Counted from the stretch's first letter, positions 1-8,331 are shown. The stretch is DNA of 64,000 bases from Streptomyces sp. HmicA12 (GCF_000373565.1 NZ_KB891820.1:522004-586003), one strand, 5' to 3'. Notes: generated from the letters alone by a model not told the origin. Program-made: numbers and translations.

Positions 1-2
1 GC

Positions 3-1013
3 TGGCGGCTGCGCGCCTGGGACCGCGACGACACCGCCGTGCTGCGCGGCTGGGTCGCCCTGTTCGACGCCTGGTCGCTCGTGCACCCCGCGCCGGGGGA
101 GCTGCAGCCCGCCGCGGTCGCCGAAGTCGTCGAGGCCATGCCGCAGTTGCTCTCCTTCCTGCAGCTGATGGCGGGCCCGGTGCCGACGGCCCAGCTCCTC
201 GACCTGCTCGACCAGCGCGTCACCGAACTGCGTACGGAACGCTGCGAGATCCCCTTCGGGCCGCGGCCGGAACCGGTCGCGCCCGAGTCCACCCCGCTCC
301 TCCCGCTGCTCGACTGGGCCCTGCACGGCCTCGCCTCCGTCGGCGCGCTCACGTACGCCGACGAGCAGGCCACGCTCACCCCGCTGGGCAACTGGGCGGT
401 CTGGGTCAAGCTGGAGCAGATCTGCGTCGCCGCCCAGTCCCCGGCCGGGAACATCGAGGTCAGCGCCGAGGACATGCTGCGCGGCTGCGCCCGCCTGCGG
501 CCGAACGCGGCCCGCGCCGAGTACCGCGCCTGGCTCGCCGCCCGCGACGTCGGCAACGCTGTCATCGAGCTCCTGGACGCCGCCCGCGGCGAGGACGCCC
601 TGCTGCGCGGCCTCGCCTTCGAGGCGCTGCGCGTCGTCGGCGCCCCCGCCGAACCCGAGGTCCGCCGCACCGCCGACGAGCCGGGTCTGCGCCCCTACGC
701 GCTGATCTGGCTCGCCGAGGCCGAGGGCGCCGACCCCGAGGACGTGCACACCGTGCTCACCCGCGAGGAGGCCACCTGGCTGTGGGTCGACACCGCCGCC
801 GCGGTCGCCGACCACGGCGAAGCCCCGCTGCTCGTCCGGCACCTGGAGTCCGCGGTGCAGCCCACCGTGCCCATGCTGATCGAGGAGGTCCGCGCCGTCG
901 GACACCCGCGCACGGTGCAGGTCCTGGTCGCCCTCGCGGCCGCGCACCCCGACCCGGCGCTCGCGAAGGCCGTGCGCCGGGCAGCGTTCCAGGTCCACAC
1001 GGGCGGGGCCTGA
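3..1013 (+). CDS. Conserved hypothetical protein, 5'-truncated by the window edge
   Basis: The reading frame is open from the first bases of the window to TGA at 1011-1013, so the true start lies upstream. The visible part is about 336 residues, soluble, and rich in Ala, Leu and Glu. The C-terminal 170 residues look like a string of short alpha-helical pairs, resembling HEAT-type repeats (for example around LLDAARGEDALLRGLAFEAL). There is no signal peptide, membrane segment or catalytic motif in the visible part. It converges on the metallopeptidase gene, whose stop lies 4 nt away. I do not recognise a named family. Codon use is normal for Streptomyces, so the frame is secure although the function is not. 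Confidence 0.75.
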   Translation, partial: WRLRAWDRDDTAVLRGWVALFDAWSLVHPAPGELQPAAVAEVVEAMPQLLSFLQLMAGPVPTAQLLDLLDQRVTELRTERCEIPFGPRPEPVAPESTPLLPLLDWALHGLASVGALTYADEQATLTPLGNWAVWVKLEQICVAAQSPAGNIEVSAEDMLRGCARLRPNAARAEYRAWLAARDVGNAVIELLDAARGEDALLRGLAFEALRVVGAPAEPEVRRTADEPGLRPYALIWLAEAEGADPEDVHTVLTREEATWLWVDTAAAVADHGEAPLLVRHLESAVQPTVPMLIEEVRAVGHPRTVQVLVALAAAHPDPALAKAVRRAAFQVHTGGA

Positions 1014-1017
1014 CGCG

Positions 1018-1905
1018 CTACTCGAAGGTGTTGCACCGCGCCATGTCGCCGCTCTTGAAGCCCTGGTAGAACCACTGCTGCCGCTGCTGGGCCGAGCCGT
1101 GCGTCCATGACTCGGGCGTCACCCGGCCCTGGTAGCGCTCCTGGATCCGGTCGTCGCCGACCGCTGCGGCCGCGTCCAGGCCGTCGCGGATGTCGGCGTC
1201 GGTCAGGTTGGTGATCAGCGGCCGCCCGGTCGACTCGTCGGGCGTGCGCGTCGCGCCCCGGGCCCACACGCCCGCGTAGCAGTCGGCCTGCAGCTCGACC
1301 TTCACCGCGTTGCTGTTCCGCCCGGTGCGCCCGTCCTGGGAGCGCGACAGGGTGCCCATGAGGTTCTGCACGTGGTGCCCGTACTCGTGCGCCACCACGT
1401 ACGCCTGCGCGAACGGCCCGCCGCTGGAGCCGAACTTCGTGCGCAGCTCGTCGAAGAAGCCCAGGTCCAGGTAGACCTTGCGGTCGCCGGGGCAGTAGAA
1501 CGGCCCGACCGCCGACGTCGCGGCCCCGCACGCCGTGTTCACCCGGTTGGAGAAGAGCACCGTGGAGGCGGGGGTGTAGTTCCCGCCGCGGCGCCCGAAC
1601 TCCTGCCGCCAGAAGTCCTGCACGCTGTTGACCACCGCGACGGTCCGGCAGTCGTCCTTGGTGTTGGCGTCCGAGCCCGTCCGGCACTGCTGCTGCACCT
1701 GCGCGGCACTCGACACGGCCGTCGCGGGCGTCCCGCTGCCGTCCGAGGAGAGCCCGAACTGGTCCGTGCCGAAGAAGAGGCCGAGGATCAGCGCGAGCAG
1801 ACCCACGACACCGCCGCCGATGGTCGCCCTCCCGCCGGGCACCCGGCTGGAGCGCACGTCCTGGACCTCGGACGTGTCCAGGTTGGCGTCGTCGTCGAAC
1901 TGCAT
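1018..1905 (-). CDS. Neutral zinc metallopeptidase, YpfJ/KPN_02809 family
   Basis: A 295-residue membrane-anchored protein. Residues 1-30 are cytoplasmic, one membrane helix spans about 30-48, and the rest would lie outside the cell. The zinc site HEYGHH is at residues 173-178, followed near 204-208 by ELQAD, whose acidic residues probably give the third zinc ligand. This arrangement and length fit the putative neutral zinc metallopeptidase family (PF04228, YpfJ-like). Four cysteines (about 74, 86, 126 and 138) could form extracellular disulfides. The physiological substrate of this family is not established. The gene is transcribed alone; the ATG at 1905 is followed directly by the acidic MQFDDDA start usual in actinomycete members. 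Confidence 0.85.
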   Translation of the reverse strand: MQFDDDANLDTSEVQDVRSSRVPGGRATIGGGVVGLLALILGLFFGTDQFGLSSDGSGTPATAVSSAAQVQQQCRTGSDANTKDDCRTVAVVNSVQDFWRQEFGRRGGNYTPASTVLFSNRVNTACGAATSAVGPFYCPGDRKVYLDLGFFDELRTKFGSSGGPFAQAYVVAHEYGHHVQNLMGTLSRSQDGRTGRNSNAVKVELQADCYAGVWARGATRTPDESTGRPLITNLTDADIRDGLDAAAAVGDDRIQERYQGRVTPESWTHGSAQQRQQWFYQGFKSGDMARCNTFE

Positions 1906-2105
1906 GCCCGTACCGCCCTCTCGCCGGGAACCGACCTGTTCATCCTGTTACGTGCGGCGCGACCGAGCCCTGATCCGACGGCCGAACGGGGGACAGGCGC
2001 GCCCGCGCACGCCGTGTCGCCGCCGCCCGCCGACCCCTCCCGACCTGCCCGCGGCTACGCTCTGCGCCTGACTCGTGGCCAGTGGTGAGGAAGAGGGGGC
2101 GGGAG

Positions 2106-2909
2106 ATGGCGCTGGCGCCGCTCGACATGACGACAGGGACGGGCACGGCACGGTCGGCCGCGCGCCCCCTGCGAATGCCGCAGCCGTCGCCCCGCAAGCC
2201 CCGCCGTGGACTGCTCGTCCCGGTCCTCACCGCCCTCCTCGCGCTGCCCCTGATCACCGCGGCCCACTACGCGCGCCCCGCCCCCTACGGCGACCACCTC
2301 GCGCGCGTGGCCGGGGATTCCGGCGGGCCCGCTCCCCGGGTCCGCACGACGGGCGACGCGGTCGAGGCGTACGACGCCACCGGGACGCGCTGGCGCCACA
2401 CCCGCGAAGGGCGGCGGCCGCTCGCCGTCCTGCCCGCCCCCGGGCACGCCTTCGCGCTGTGGAGCGACGGCCTGGTCACCGACACCGAACGCGCAGGCGG
2501 CCGCGCCGTGCGCTGGCACCGGGCCGTCCCGGACGCCGACACCTGGCTGCGCACCCCGGGCGCGCGCGGCGGCGCCGGAGTCCTCCAGCCGCTCGATTCC
2601 GGTGGCCGGATGCTGGCGGTCGTCACGCCGAGGCGCATCGCCGCCTACCGCGCCGCGGACGGCGACCTGCGCTGGGTGCTCCCCGCGCGCGCGGGCTGCG
2701 TCTTCGAGCCGGCCACCTATGTGCGGCGAGAGAACGCGCTGCTCGTCGCGCAGCCCTGCGGTACCGCGGCGGGGGCCGCCTGGACCGAGCAGATCGTGGC
2801 GGTGGACGGCCTCGGCAGGATCGTCCCGCGCCGTACCCCGCTGGGCAACGAGCTGCCGGAGGAGCCGCGGCCCGGACGCGCGGGAAAAGCGGTTGCACGT
2901 CACCGGTAA
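2106..2909 (+). CDS. Membrane-anchored PQQ/beta-propeller-like hypothetical protein
   Basis: About 267 residues from ATG 2106. This start is preferred over GTG 2082 because a purine-rich AGAGGGGG tract (2090-2097) lies in front of it, while GTG 2082 has no Shine-Dalgarno. Residues 30-55 form one hydrophobic helix after a basic patch (PRKPRRG), so the bulk is probably extracytoplasmic. The following region has repeating short beta-like blocks with Trp, Asp and Gly (for example DATGTRWRH and AADGDLRWVL), as in PQQ-type propeller repeats, but there are too few for a full propeller. Function is unknown. The C-terminus is basic (RAGKAVARHR). Confidence 0.7.
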   Translation: MALAPLDMTTGTGTARSAARPLRMPQPSPRKPRRGLLVPVLTALLALPLITAAHYARPAPYGDHLARVAGDSGGPAPRVRTTGDAVEAYDATGTRWRHTREGRRPLAVLPAPGHAFALWSDGLVTDTERAGGRAVRWHRAVPDADTWLRTPGARGGAGVLQPLDSGGRMLAVVTPRRIAAYRAADGDLRWVLPARAGCVFEPATYVRRENALLVAQPCGTAAGAAWTEQIVAVDGLGRIVPRRTPLGNELPEEPRPGRAGKAVARHR

Positions 2910-3005
2910 ACTGGCCTGTATGACGTTTCTTCTCTGGGTGCATTAGCGGCGCAGACCGGCCCCCGCCCCGTCAATCAGCCGTAACCCTGCCCTGGAGACC
3001 CACCC

Positions 3006-4604
3006 GTGATCACCGCATCCGGTATCGAACTGCGCGCCGGCGCCCGCATCCTCATCGAGAACGCCACCTTCCGTGTCGCCAAGGGCGACCGCATCGGCCT
3101 CGTCGGCCGCAACGGCGCGGGCAAGACCACCCTCACCAAGTGCCTGGCCGGTGAAGGCACCCCGGCCGGCGGCACCATCTCGCGCTCCGGCGAGGTCGGC
3201 TACCTGCCGCAGGACCCGCGCACCGGCGACCTCGACGTGCTCGCCCGGGACCGCATCCTTTCCGCCCGCGGTCTCGACACCCTGATGCGCAAGATGCGCG
3301 AGAACGAGCAGCGCATCGCCAACGGCTCGGGGGCCACGCAGGCCAAGGCGCTCAAGCAGTACGAGCGCCAGGAGACCGAGTTCCTCACCAAGGGCGGGTA
3401 CGCCGCCGAGGCCGAGGCCGCGACCATCGCCGCCGCGCTGAACCTCCCCGACCGTGTGCTCGGCCAGCCCCTGCATACGCTCTCCGGCGGTCAGCGGCGC
3501 CGTATCGAGCTGGCCCGCATCCTCTTCTCGGACGCCGACACCCTGCTCCTCGACGAGCCCACGAACCACCTGGACGCGGACTCGATCGTCTGGCTGCGCG
3601 ACTACCTGAAGACGTACAGCGGCGGCTTCATCGTGATCTCCCACGACGTCGACCTGGTCGAGACGGTCGTCAACAAGGTCTTCTACCTGGACGCCAACCG
3701 CTCCCAGATCGACGTCTACAACATGGGCTGGAAGCTCTACCAGCAGCAGCGCGAGGCCGACGAGAAGCGCCGCAAGCGCGAGCGGCAGAACGCCGAGAAG
3801 AAGGCCGCGACGCTGAACGCGCAGGCCGACAAGATGCGCGCCAAGGCCACCAAGACGGTCGCCGCGCAGAACATGGCGAAGCGCGCCGACAAGCTGCTCG
3901 CGGGCCTCGACGAGGTGCGGGCCAAGGACAAGGTCGCCAAGCTGCGCTTCCCCGAGCCCTCGCCGTGCGGCAAGACCCCGCTGATGGCGGAGGGCCTGTC
4001 GAAGTCGTACGGCTCGCTGGAGATCTTCACCGACGTCGACCTGGCCATCGACAAGGGCTCCCGGGTCGTCATCCTCGGCCTCAACGGTGCGGGCAAGACC
4101 ACCCTGCTCAAGCTCCTCGGCGGCGCCGAGGAGCCCGACACCGGCGAGGTCATCAAGGGTCACGGCCTCAAGCTCGGCTACTACGCGCAGGAGCACGAGA
4201 CCCTCGACCCGGAGCGCACGGTCCTGGAGAACATGCGCTCCGCCGCCCCCGACCTCGACCTGGTCGAGGTGCGCAAGACGCTGGGCTCGTTCCTGTTCTC
4301 CGGCGACGACGTCGACAAGCCGGCCGGAGTCCTGTCCGGCGGCGAGAAGACCCGTCTCGCGCTCGCCACGCTGGTCGTCTCCTCCGCGAACGTCCTCCTC
4401 CTCGACGAGCCGACGAACAACCTCGACCCGGCCTCCCGCGAGGAGATCCTCGGCGCGCTGCGCACCTACAAGGGCGCCGTCGTCCTCGTCACGCACGACG
4501 AGGGCGCCGTCGAGGCGCTGCAGCCGGAGCGGATCATCCTGCTCCCGGACGGCGTCGAGGACCTGTGGGGCCAGACGTACGCGGATCTCGTCGCGCTCGC
4601 CTGA
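3006..4604 (+). CDS. ABC-F family ATPase (ribosome-associated type)
   Basis: A 532-residue soluble protein with two ABC nucleotide-binding domains and no membrane helices, the ABC-F layout. Domain 1 has Walker A GRNGAGKT (34-41), signature LSGGQ (about 160) and Walker B LLLDEPTNHLD (about 181). The interdomain linker at 240-315 is long, charged and probably coiled coil (many Lys, Arg and Glu, as in EADEKRRKRERQNAEKK). Domain 2 has Walker A GLNGAGKT (about 359), LSGGE (about 443) and LLLDEPTNNLD (about 466). ABC-F proteins act on the ribosome in translation or antibiotic protection; which role applies cannot be read from sequence alone. The start is GTG 3006 with GGAG about 9 nt upstream. It is monocistronic. 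Confidence 0.9.
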   Translation: MITASGIELRAGARILIENATFRVAKGDRIGLVGRNGAGKTTLTKCLAGEGTPAGGTISRSGEVGYLPQDPRTGDLDVLARDRILSARGLDTLMRKMRENEQRIANGSGATQAKALKQYERQETEFLTKGGYAAEAEAATIAAALNLPDRVLGQPLHTLSGGQRRRIELARILFSDADTLLLDEPTNHLDADSIVWLRDYLKTYSGGFIVISHDVDLVETVVNKVFYLDANRSQIDVYNMGWKLYQQQREADEKRRKRERQNAEKKAATLNAQADKMRAKATKTVAAQNMAKRADKLLAGLDEVRAKDKVAKLRFPEPSPCGKTPLMAEGLSKSYGSLEIFTDVDLAIDKGSRVVILGLNGAGKTTLLKLLGGAEEPDTGEVIKGHGLKLGYYAQEHETLDPERTVLENMRSAAPDLDLVEVRKTLGSFLFSGDDVDKPAGVLSGGEKTRLALATLVVSSANVLLLDEPTNNLDPASREEILGALRTYKGAVVLVTHDEGAVEALQPERIILLPDGVEDLWGQTYADLVALA

Positions 4605-4968
4605 CCGGCTGGGGACACGTCAGCACGGCTTGATCGAAGAGATGATCCACTCGGTATGGATCATTCGGCCGATCCGTGATCCTTCATCTGGGTGAGATCG
4701 CCTCGTACCGAGGTGTGTCGTACACGGATTTCACCCCCGCCTCGCCCTTGGAGCCCTTGCGGCGCCTGGGGAGTCGCTGACCTGGCGGTTTTTTCGCCAG
4801 GGTGGTTCCAGGCGTCGTGAAAAGCCTCCGGAATCATGCATTCCGCTCGTGTGGATCCCCTTCGGGACCGGAATTCCGGGCCTACGGACCTTGCCGAATG
4901 GGTGGCCAGGAAGCCCGCAAGGGGTGATCATGGGAAATCCAGAGCGCACTTCCCACGAGGAGGCACGG
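4605..4968. other. Gene-free interval with inverted repeats
   Basis: No convincing coding frame is present. Two structures are visible. The first is a 7-bp inverted repeat, ATGATCC (4642-4648) and GGATCAT (4658-4664), around a 9-nt centre, which looks like an operator. The second is a stem-loop, CCTGGCG (4781-4787) and CGCCAGG (4795-4801), whose loop is GTTTTTT. Short palindromes around 4700-4730 (CCTCGTACCGAGG, GTGTCGTACAC) add to the symmetry. The interval carries the 3' end of the ABC-F transcript and the promoter of the small HTH gene, but I cannot place either precisely. Confidence 0.45.
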
Positions 4969-5190
4969 GTGGCCGAGACTCTGAAGAAGGGCAGCCGGGT
5001 TACCGGCGCCGCGCGCGACAAGCTCGCGGCAGACCTGAAGAAGAAGTACGACTCCGGTGCGAGCATCCGGGCACTGGCCGAGGAGACCGGCCGCTCGTAT
5101 GGCTTCGTCCACCGGATGCTCAGCGAATCCGGGGTCACGCTGCGAGGTCGCGGCGGGGCCACGCGAGGCAAGAAGGCCGCGGCAAGCTGA
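4969..5190 (+). CDS. Small helix-turn-helix protein, conserved in Streptomyces
   Basis: A 73-residue basic protein. The GTG at 4969 is chosen because a near-perfect Shine-Dalgarno, GAGGAGG (4957-4963), stands 5 nt before it. Longer readings from upstream ATGs would place that ribosome site inside the coding region. Residues 15-60 form a resolvase/Hin-type helix-turn-helix: DLKKKYDSGASIRALAEE, then GRSYGFVHRML as recognition helix. The tail is Lys, Arg and Gly rich (RGRGGATRGKKAAAS), suiting non-specific DNA contact. It is probably a small DNA-binding protein; targets and function are unknown. It precedes the crotonase gene by 141 bp, so co-transcription is possible. Confidence 0.8.
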   Translation: MAETLKKGSRVTGAARDKLAADLKKKYDSGASIRALAEETGRSYGFVHRMLSESGVTLRGRGGATRGKKAAAS

Positions 5191-5331
5191 CGCGGCCGGC
5201 CCGTCCGTCCCACGCGACGGGTCGCACCGGCTCCGGCGGTGACCACCCGGTCGGTTCCCCGATCGGCCGGGTGGTTACTGTGCAGTCACTTACGTCGTTC
5301 GCGACCCGACTGCGCAGACCCGGAGGCCCAG

Positions 5332-6123
5332 ATGGCTACGCTCGCACCCCTGCTCGACAAGGACGGGGTCCGGCTCACCGTCGACGATGCCATCGCCACG
5401 GTGACCCTGACCAACCCGGACAAGCGCAACGCCCAATCTCCCGCGCTGTGGCGGGCGTTGACCGAGGCCGGACGGTCCCTGCCGGGCTCCGTGCGAGTCG
5501 TCGTGGTGCGCGCCGAGGGCAAGTCCTTCTCCGCGGGCCTCGACCGTCGGGCGTTCACGCCCGAGGGCTTCGACGGCGAGCCGTCCTTCATCGACATGGC
5601 GCGCGGTGGCGAGGAGTTCCTGGACTCCACGATCGCCGAGTACCAGGAGGCTTTCACCTGGCTGCGGCGCAGCGACATCCTGTCCGTCGCCGCGGTCCAG
5701 GGGCATGCGATCGGTGCGGGCTTCCAGCTCGCCCTCGCCTGTGACCTGCGCGTCGTCGCCGACGACGTGCAGTTCTCCATGCGCGAGACCAGCCTCGGGC
5801 TCGTACCGGACCTGACCGGCACGCACCCGCTCCTCTCCCTGGTCGGATACGCGCGCGCCCTGGAGATCTGCGTCACCGGCCGCTACGTGCACGCCGACGA
5901 GGCCGTCGCCACCGGCCTGGCCAATGTCGCCGTGCCCGCGGAACAGCTGGACGCGGCGACCTCCGACCTGGTCGGGGCGCTCACGGCCGCGCCGCGCGAC
6001 GCCGTGATCGAGACCAAGGCACTGCTGCAGGGCGCGGCAGGCCGGACCCTGGACGAGCAGGTCGCGGCCGAGCGGGCCGCGCAGGGACGCCGGCTGCGGG
6101 ACCTGGCGGGGCTCGGGGACTAG
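5332..6123 (+). CDS. Enoyl-CoA hydratase/isomerase (crotonase) family protein
   Basis: 263 residues from ATG 5332, preceded by GGAGG at 5322-5326. Crotonase hallmarks are present: an oxyanion-hole segment KSFSAGLDRR (64-73) and GHAIGAGFQLALACDLR (124-140). The position of the first catalytic Glu of rat hydratase appears to be Gln132, while the second acidic position is kept (RETSLGLVPDLTG, Glu152). Hydratase activity is therefore doubtful, and an isomerase, hydrolase or other crotonase-fold reaction is equally possible. The substrate is unknown. The TAG stop sits exactly at the left edge of a MITE-like insertion, but the reconstructed empty site would also read GAC TAG, so the protein is not truncated. 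Confidence 0.85.
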   Translation: MATLAPLLDKDGVRLTVDDAIATVTLTNPDKRNAQSPALWRALTEAGRSLPGSVRVVVVRAEGKSFSAGLDRRAFTPEGFDGEPSFIDMARGGEEFLDSTIAEYQEAFTWLRRSDILSVAAVQGHAIGAGFQLALACDLRVVADDVQFSMRETSLGLVPDLTGTHPLLSLVGYARALEICVTGRYVHADEAVATGLANVAVPAEQLDAATSDLVGALTAAPRDAVIETKALLQGAAGRTLDEQVAAERAAQGRRLRDLAGLGD

Positions 6124-6381
6124 GGCCTGTCTTCAAACTCCCGTCTGCCCCGCGACGCCTGGCACGCTTCCCCAAGCTCTCCGACAAGCTCCGAGCAGGG
6201 GAGACCCCATTCGCCGCACCGGGCACAAGGCCAAGTACGTCCGGTCCCTCGCGGGTGTCGTGCGCCCGGCACGCCGAGAGCACGCTTCCCCAAGCTCTCA
6301 ACTCCGTTCGAGCAGGGGAGACCCCATCGACGCCGCGGGGCCCGCCCTCCGGGCGGACGACGGCAGTTTGAAGACAGGCCC
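6123..6381. mobile_element. MITE-like non-coding element, 259 bp, perfect 17-bp terminal inverted repeats, TA duplication
   Basis: The left end GGGCCTGTCTTCAAACT (6123-6139) is the exact reverse complement of the right end (6365-6381). The symmetry continues imperfectly for about 8 bp (CCGTC shared one base further in). A TA dinucleotide flanks both sides (6121-6122 and 6382-6383), consistent with a 2-bp target duplication. The interior has no transposase frame. It contains two copies of a separate palindromic repeat (listed below). The shape and TA target suggest a derivative of an IS5-group or Tc1/IS630-like element moved in trans; the parent element is not identified. The insertion lies between convergent genes and disrupts neither. 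Confidence 0.75.
6162..6326. repeat. Two copies of a CTTCCCCAAGCTC...GAGCAGGGGA palindromic repeat inside the MITE
   Basis: Copy 1 spans 6162-6209 and copy 2 spans 6280-6326, with starts 118 bp apart. Each begins GCACGCTTCCCCAAGCTCTC and ends GAGCAGGGGAGACCCCA, with a variable centre (cgacaagctcC against aactccgttC). The two halves pair imperfectly as a hairpin (TTCCCC or CTC with GAG or GGGGA). I recall very similar palindromes scattered between genes in many Streptomyces genomes. The mapped boundaries here are read from the sequence, but family membership is memory, not search. Confidence 0.7.
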
Positions 6382-6420
6382 TAGCCGGCTAGCCGGCCCC
6401 TGGCGGAGCAGCCCCGTGCT

Positions 6421-7146
6421 CTAGGGATGCACCTCCGTCACCAGTACCGAGACGGTCGGGCCGTCCGGGAGTGCCGTGGTCACGGCCTCCCGGACGGCCC
6501 GCGTCACGTCCAGGGCCCGGTGCGACGCCGAGACCGCCAGTTCCACGCGGACGTGGCGGCGGGGCAGCGCGGCCCGACTCTCCGTCTCGTCGATGTGGAC
6601 GGCGCGGCCAAGACCGCCCAGCGCACCCGTCAGTCGCACCACCCCGGTCACCTCCAGCGCGGTCTGAGCGGCGCGCCCCTCATCGCCCGTAAGGGTGGAG
6701 TCCTTGGCCGCGGGGGCGGCGGATTCCGGTTCGTCCGGCTGGGCCGGGGCGTCGTCGAGCAGCGCCGTGACCCGGAGATCGACCTCCGCCACGACCAGGC
6801 CCAGCCGCTGCTCCGCCGCGTCCGAGAGGGCCTCCCTGAGCCGCGCCGCGGCCTGCGGCAGTGGTTCGTCCGCCGTCGCCGCGCACTCCGCCTCGATCCG
6901 CAGCGGCCCCGGCGGCAGCGCGCTCGGCGGGGCCAACACCGTGGACTCGTACGTCCCTTCGGGATCGGCGAGGGCGAGACGCAACGGGCCGAGCCGCACC
7001 CCGGGCACCGCTGCCACCGTCCGGCGCAGCGCACCCTCGGCCGCACCCTCGGTGATCCACGCGCCGTCACCCGGTCCGCCCAACGGCAGCAACCTGCCGA
7101 GTCCGAGCTGTTGCCTTACTGCCTGTGCCCATCGGTCAGCCGTCAT
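6421..7146 (-). CDS. Asp23-cluster associated hypothetical (annotated elsewhere as 'nucleopolyhedrovirus P10 family')
   Basis: A 241-residue soluble protein without signal or membrane segments. Streptomyces proteins of this look, next to Asp23 genes, carry the odd label 'nucleopolyhedrovirus P10 family', which has no functional meaning here. Two Asp23-like halves may be present: the segment ending EVDLRVTALLDD and the C-terminal half (RHVRVELAVSASHRALDV to VSVLVTEVHP) both resemble the beta-alpha pattern ending in V-x-V-x-V seen in the neighbouring Asp23 proteins. It is divergent from the Asp23 operon (110 bp between starts), suggesting shared regulation. The function is probably envelope-stress related by association only. 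Confidence 0.7.
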   Translation of the reverse strand: MTADRWAQAVRQQLGLGRLLPLGGPGDGAWITEGAAEGALRRTVAAVPGVRLGPLRLALADPEGTYESTVLAPPSALPPGPLRIEAECAATADEPLPQAAARLREALSDAAEQRLGLVVAEVDLRVTALLDDAPAQPDEPESAAPAAKDSTLTGDEGRAAQTALEVTGVVRLTGALGGLGRAVHIDETESRAALPRRHVRVELAVSASHRALDVTRAVREAVTTALPDGPTVSVLVTEVHP

Positions 7147-7256
7147 TTACCCAGGCTGCCTCATCCCGGGCGCGGCTTCGGGTAACCGCACTTAGTGTGG
7201 GCGAAAGAAAGCAGGACCCCGCAGGGAGACCGCACCTCACAGAGGGGACACCCCCG

Positions 7257-7733
7257 ATGAGCGACACCGCACAGAAGCCGGGCGAGACGCCCGGAGCCGC
7301 CCAGGCGGCCAGGACCAATGTGACCAAGAGGGGCGGTGGCGACCCGGCGGGCCGCGGCCGCACCACCATCGCCGACGGCGTCGTCGAGAAGATCGCCGGA
7401 CTGGCGGCCCGCGACGTGGTCGGCGTGCACGCGATGGGCAGCGGCCTGTCCCGTACCTTCGGCGCCGTGCGCGACCGGGTGCCGGGCGGGTCGACGAAGT
7501 CCGTGACGCGCGGGGTGAAGGCCGAGGTCGGCGAGGTACAGACCGCCCTCGACCTGGAGATCGTCGTCGAGTACGGCGTGTCGATCGCGGACACCGCGCG
7601 TGCCGTGCGGGAGAACGTGATCGCGGCGGTCGAGCGCATGACCGGCCTCGAGGTCGTCGAGGTGAACATCGCCGTCAGCGACGTGAAGCTGCCGGACGAG
7701 GAAGAAGAAGAGCCGGAGTCACGGCTCCAGTGA
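7257..7733 (+). CDS. Asp23/Gls24 family envelope stress response protein (first copy)
   Basis: 158 residues from ATG 7257. The N-terminal 45 residues are low-complexity and charged. The Asp23/Gls24 domain (PF03780) runs from GRTTIADGVVEKIAGLAARD through EYGVSIADTARAVRENVI to VEVNIAVSDVKLPDEEE. In Firmicutes, Asp23 is held at the membrane by AmaP, and an amaP-like gene follows five genes down in this same cluster. A cytoplasmic, membrane-associated role in envelope stress is therefore the best inference. It begins a tight operon: the next starts follow after 64 bp and 3 bp, then by 4-bp overlaps. The ribosome site (AGAGGGGA) is weak. Confidence 0.88.
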   Translation: MSDTAQKPGETPGAAQAARTNVTKRGGGDPAGRGRTTIADGVVEKIAGLAARDVVGVHAMGSGLSRTFGAVRDRVPGGSTKSVTRGVKAEVGEVQTALDLEIVVEYGVSIADTARAVRENVIAAVERMTGLEVVEVNIAVSDVKLPDEEEEEPESRLQ

Positions 7734-7797
7734 CCACGCCTCGTACAGGTCGCAGAAGCCGCAGGGGTCGTAGAGGGCCATGGAGAAGGAGCACACG

Positions 7798-7983
7798 ATG
7801 AATCTGGCCGTGATCGGCATGATCGCCGGCATGGCCCTCGGGTTCGCCGGATACTTCGGTGGCTTCGGGGCTTTCCTGCTGGTGGCGGCGCTCGGCGCCA
7901 TCGGCTTCGTCGCCGGCCGGTTCCTCGAAGGGGACCTGGAAGTCGGCGAGTTCTTCCGTTCGCGCGGCGACCGGCGGGGCTGA
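7798..7983 (+). CDS. Small glycine-rich membrane protein of the Asp23 cluster
   Basis: 61 residues from ATG 7798, chosen because AAGGAG (7786-7791) is 6 nt upstream; ATG 7780 lacks such a site. Residues 2-42 form one or two closely spaced hydrophobic helices with glycine steps (GMIAGMALGFAGYFGGFG), followed by a short charged tail EGDLEVGEFFRSRGDRRG. Proteins of this type commonly accompany Asp23 genes (DUF2273-like). It ends 3 nt before the second Asp23 gene, so translation is probably coupled. It is likely a membrane partner of the Asp23 proteins; this is inference from position. Confidence 0.8.
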   Translation: MNLAVIGMIAGMALGFAGYFGGFGAFLLVAALGAIGFVAGRFLEGDLEVGEFFRSRGDRRG

Positions 7984-7986
7984 CCG

Positions 7987-8331
7987 ATGTCGGCACAGGT
8001 CGCGCCGGCCGAGCGTGGCGCGACCCGGATCGCCGACCGGGTCGTCGCGAAGATCGCCGCACAGGCGGCACGTGAGGCACTGGTCGCCGTCCCCGAGGAC
8101 GGTGCGCCGCCGCACGCAGCGGTCACCGTCCACCAGGACACCGCGCGCGTACGCATCAGCCTTGAGCTGGGCTTCCCGGCGGACATCGGCGCCCAGTGCG
8201 GCGCCGTGCGCCGCCAAGTGGCCGAGCGGGTGAAGGCGTTGGCGGGCATGGAGGTGCCGGAGGTGGCCGTCCAGGTGGAGCGGTTGCACTCGGCGCAGAC
8301 CCGCGGCACCGACCGGGGGAGGATCCGATGA
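7987..8331 (+). CDS. Asp23/Gls24 family protein (second copy)
   Basis: 114 residues. The shortened Asp23 fold starts at GATRIADRVVAKIAAQAARE and continues to VKALAGMEVPEVAVQVERL, matching the pattern of the 158-residue copy upstream but without its acidic tail. It starts 3 nt after the small membrane protein and its TGA overlaps the next ATG (ATGA at 8328-8331). Two Asp23 paralogues in one operon could assemble as hetero-oligomers; that is a suggestion from gene order only. Confidence 0.82.
   Translation: MSAQVAPAERGATRIADRVVAKIAAQAAREALVAVPEDGAPPHAAVTVHQDTARVRISLELGFPADIGAQCGAVRRQVAERVKALAGMEVPEVAVQVERLHSAQTRGTDRGRIR

Noticed and set aside
2055..2903. A minus-strand frame opposite the propeller-like protein
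   Set aside because: The plus frame has the normal GC-rich third position, a signal-anchor helix and a ribosome site; the minus frame is Arg- and Gly-rich with none of these.
4849..5190. A 113-residue version of the small HTH protein
   Set aside because: It would place the near-perfect GAGGAGG ribosome site inside the coding region; the GTG at 4969 is positioned for it.
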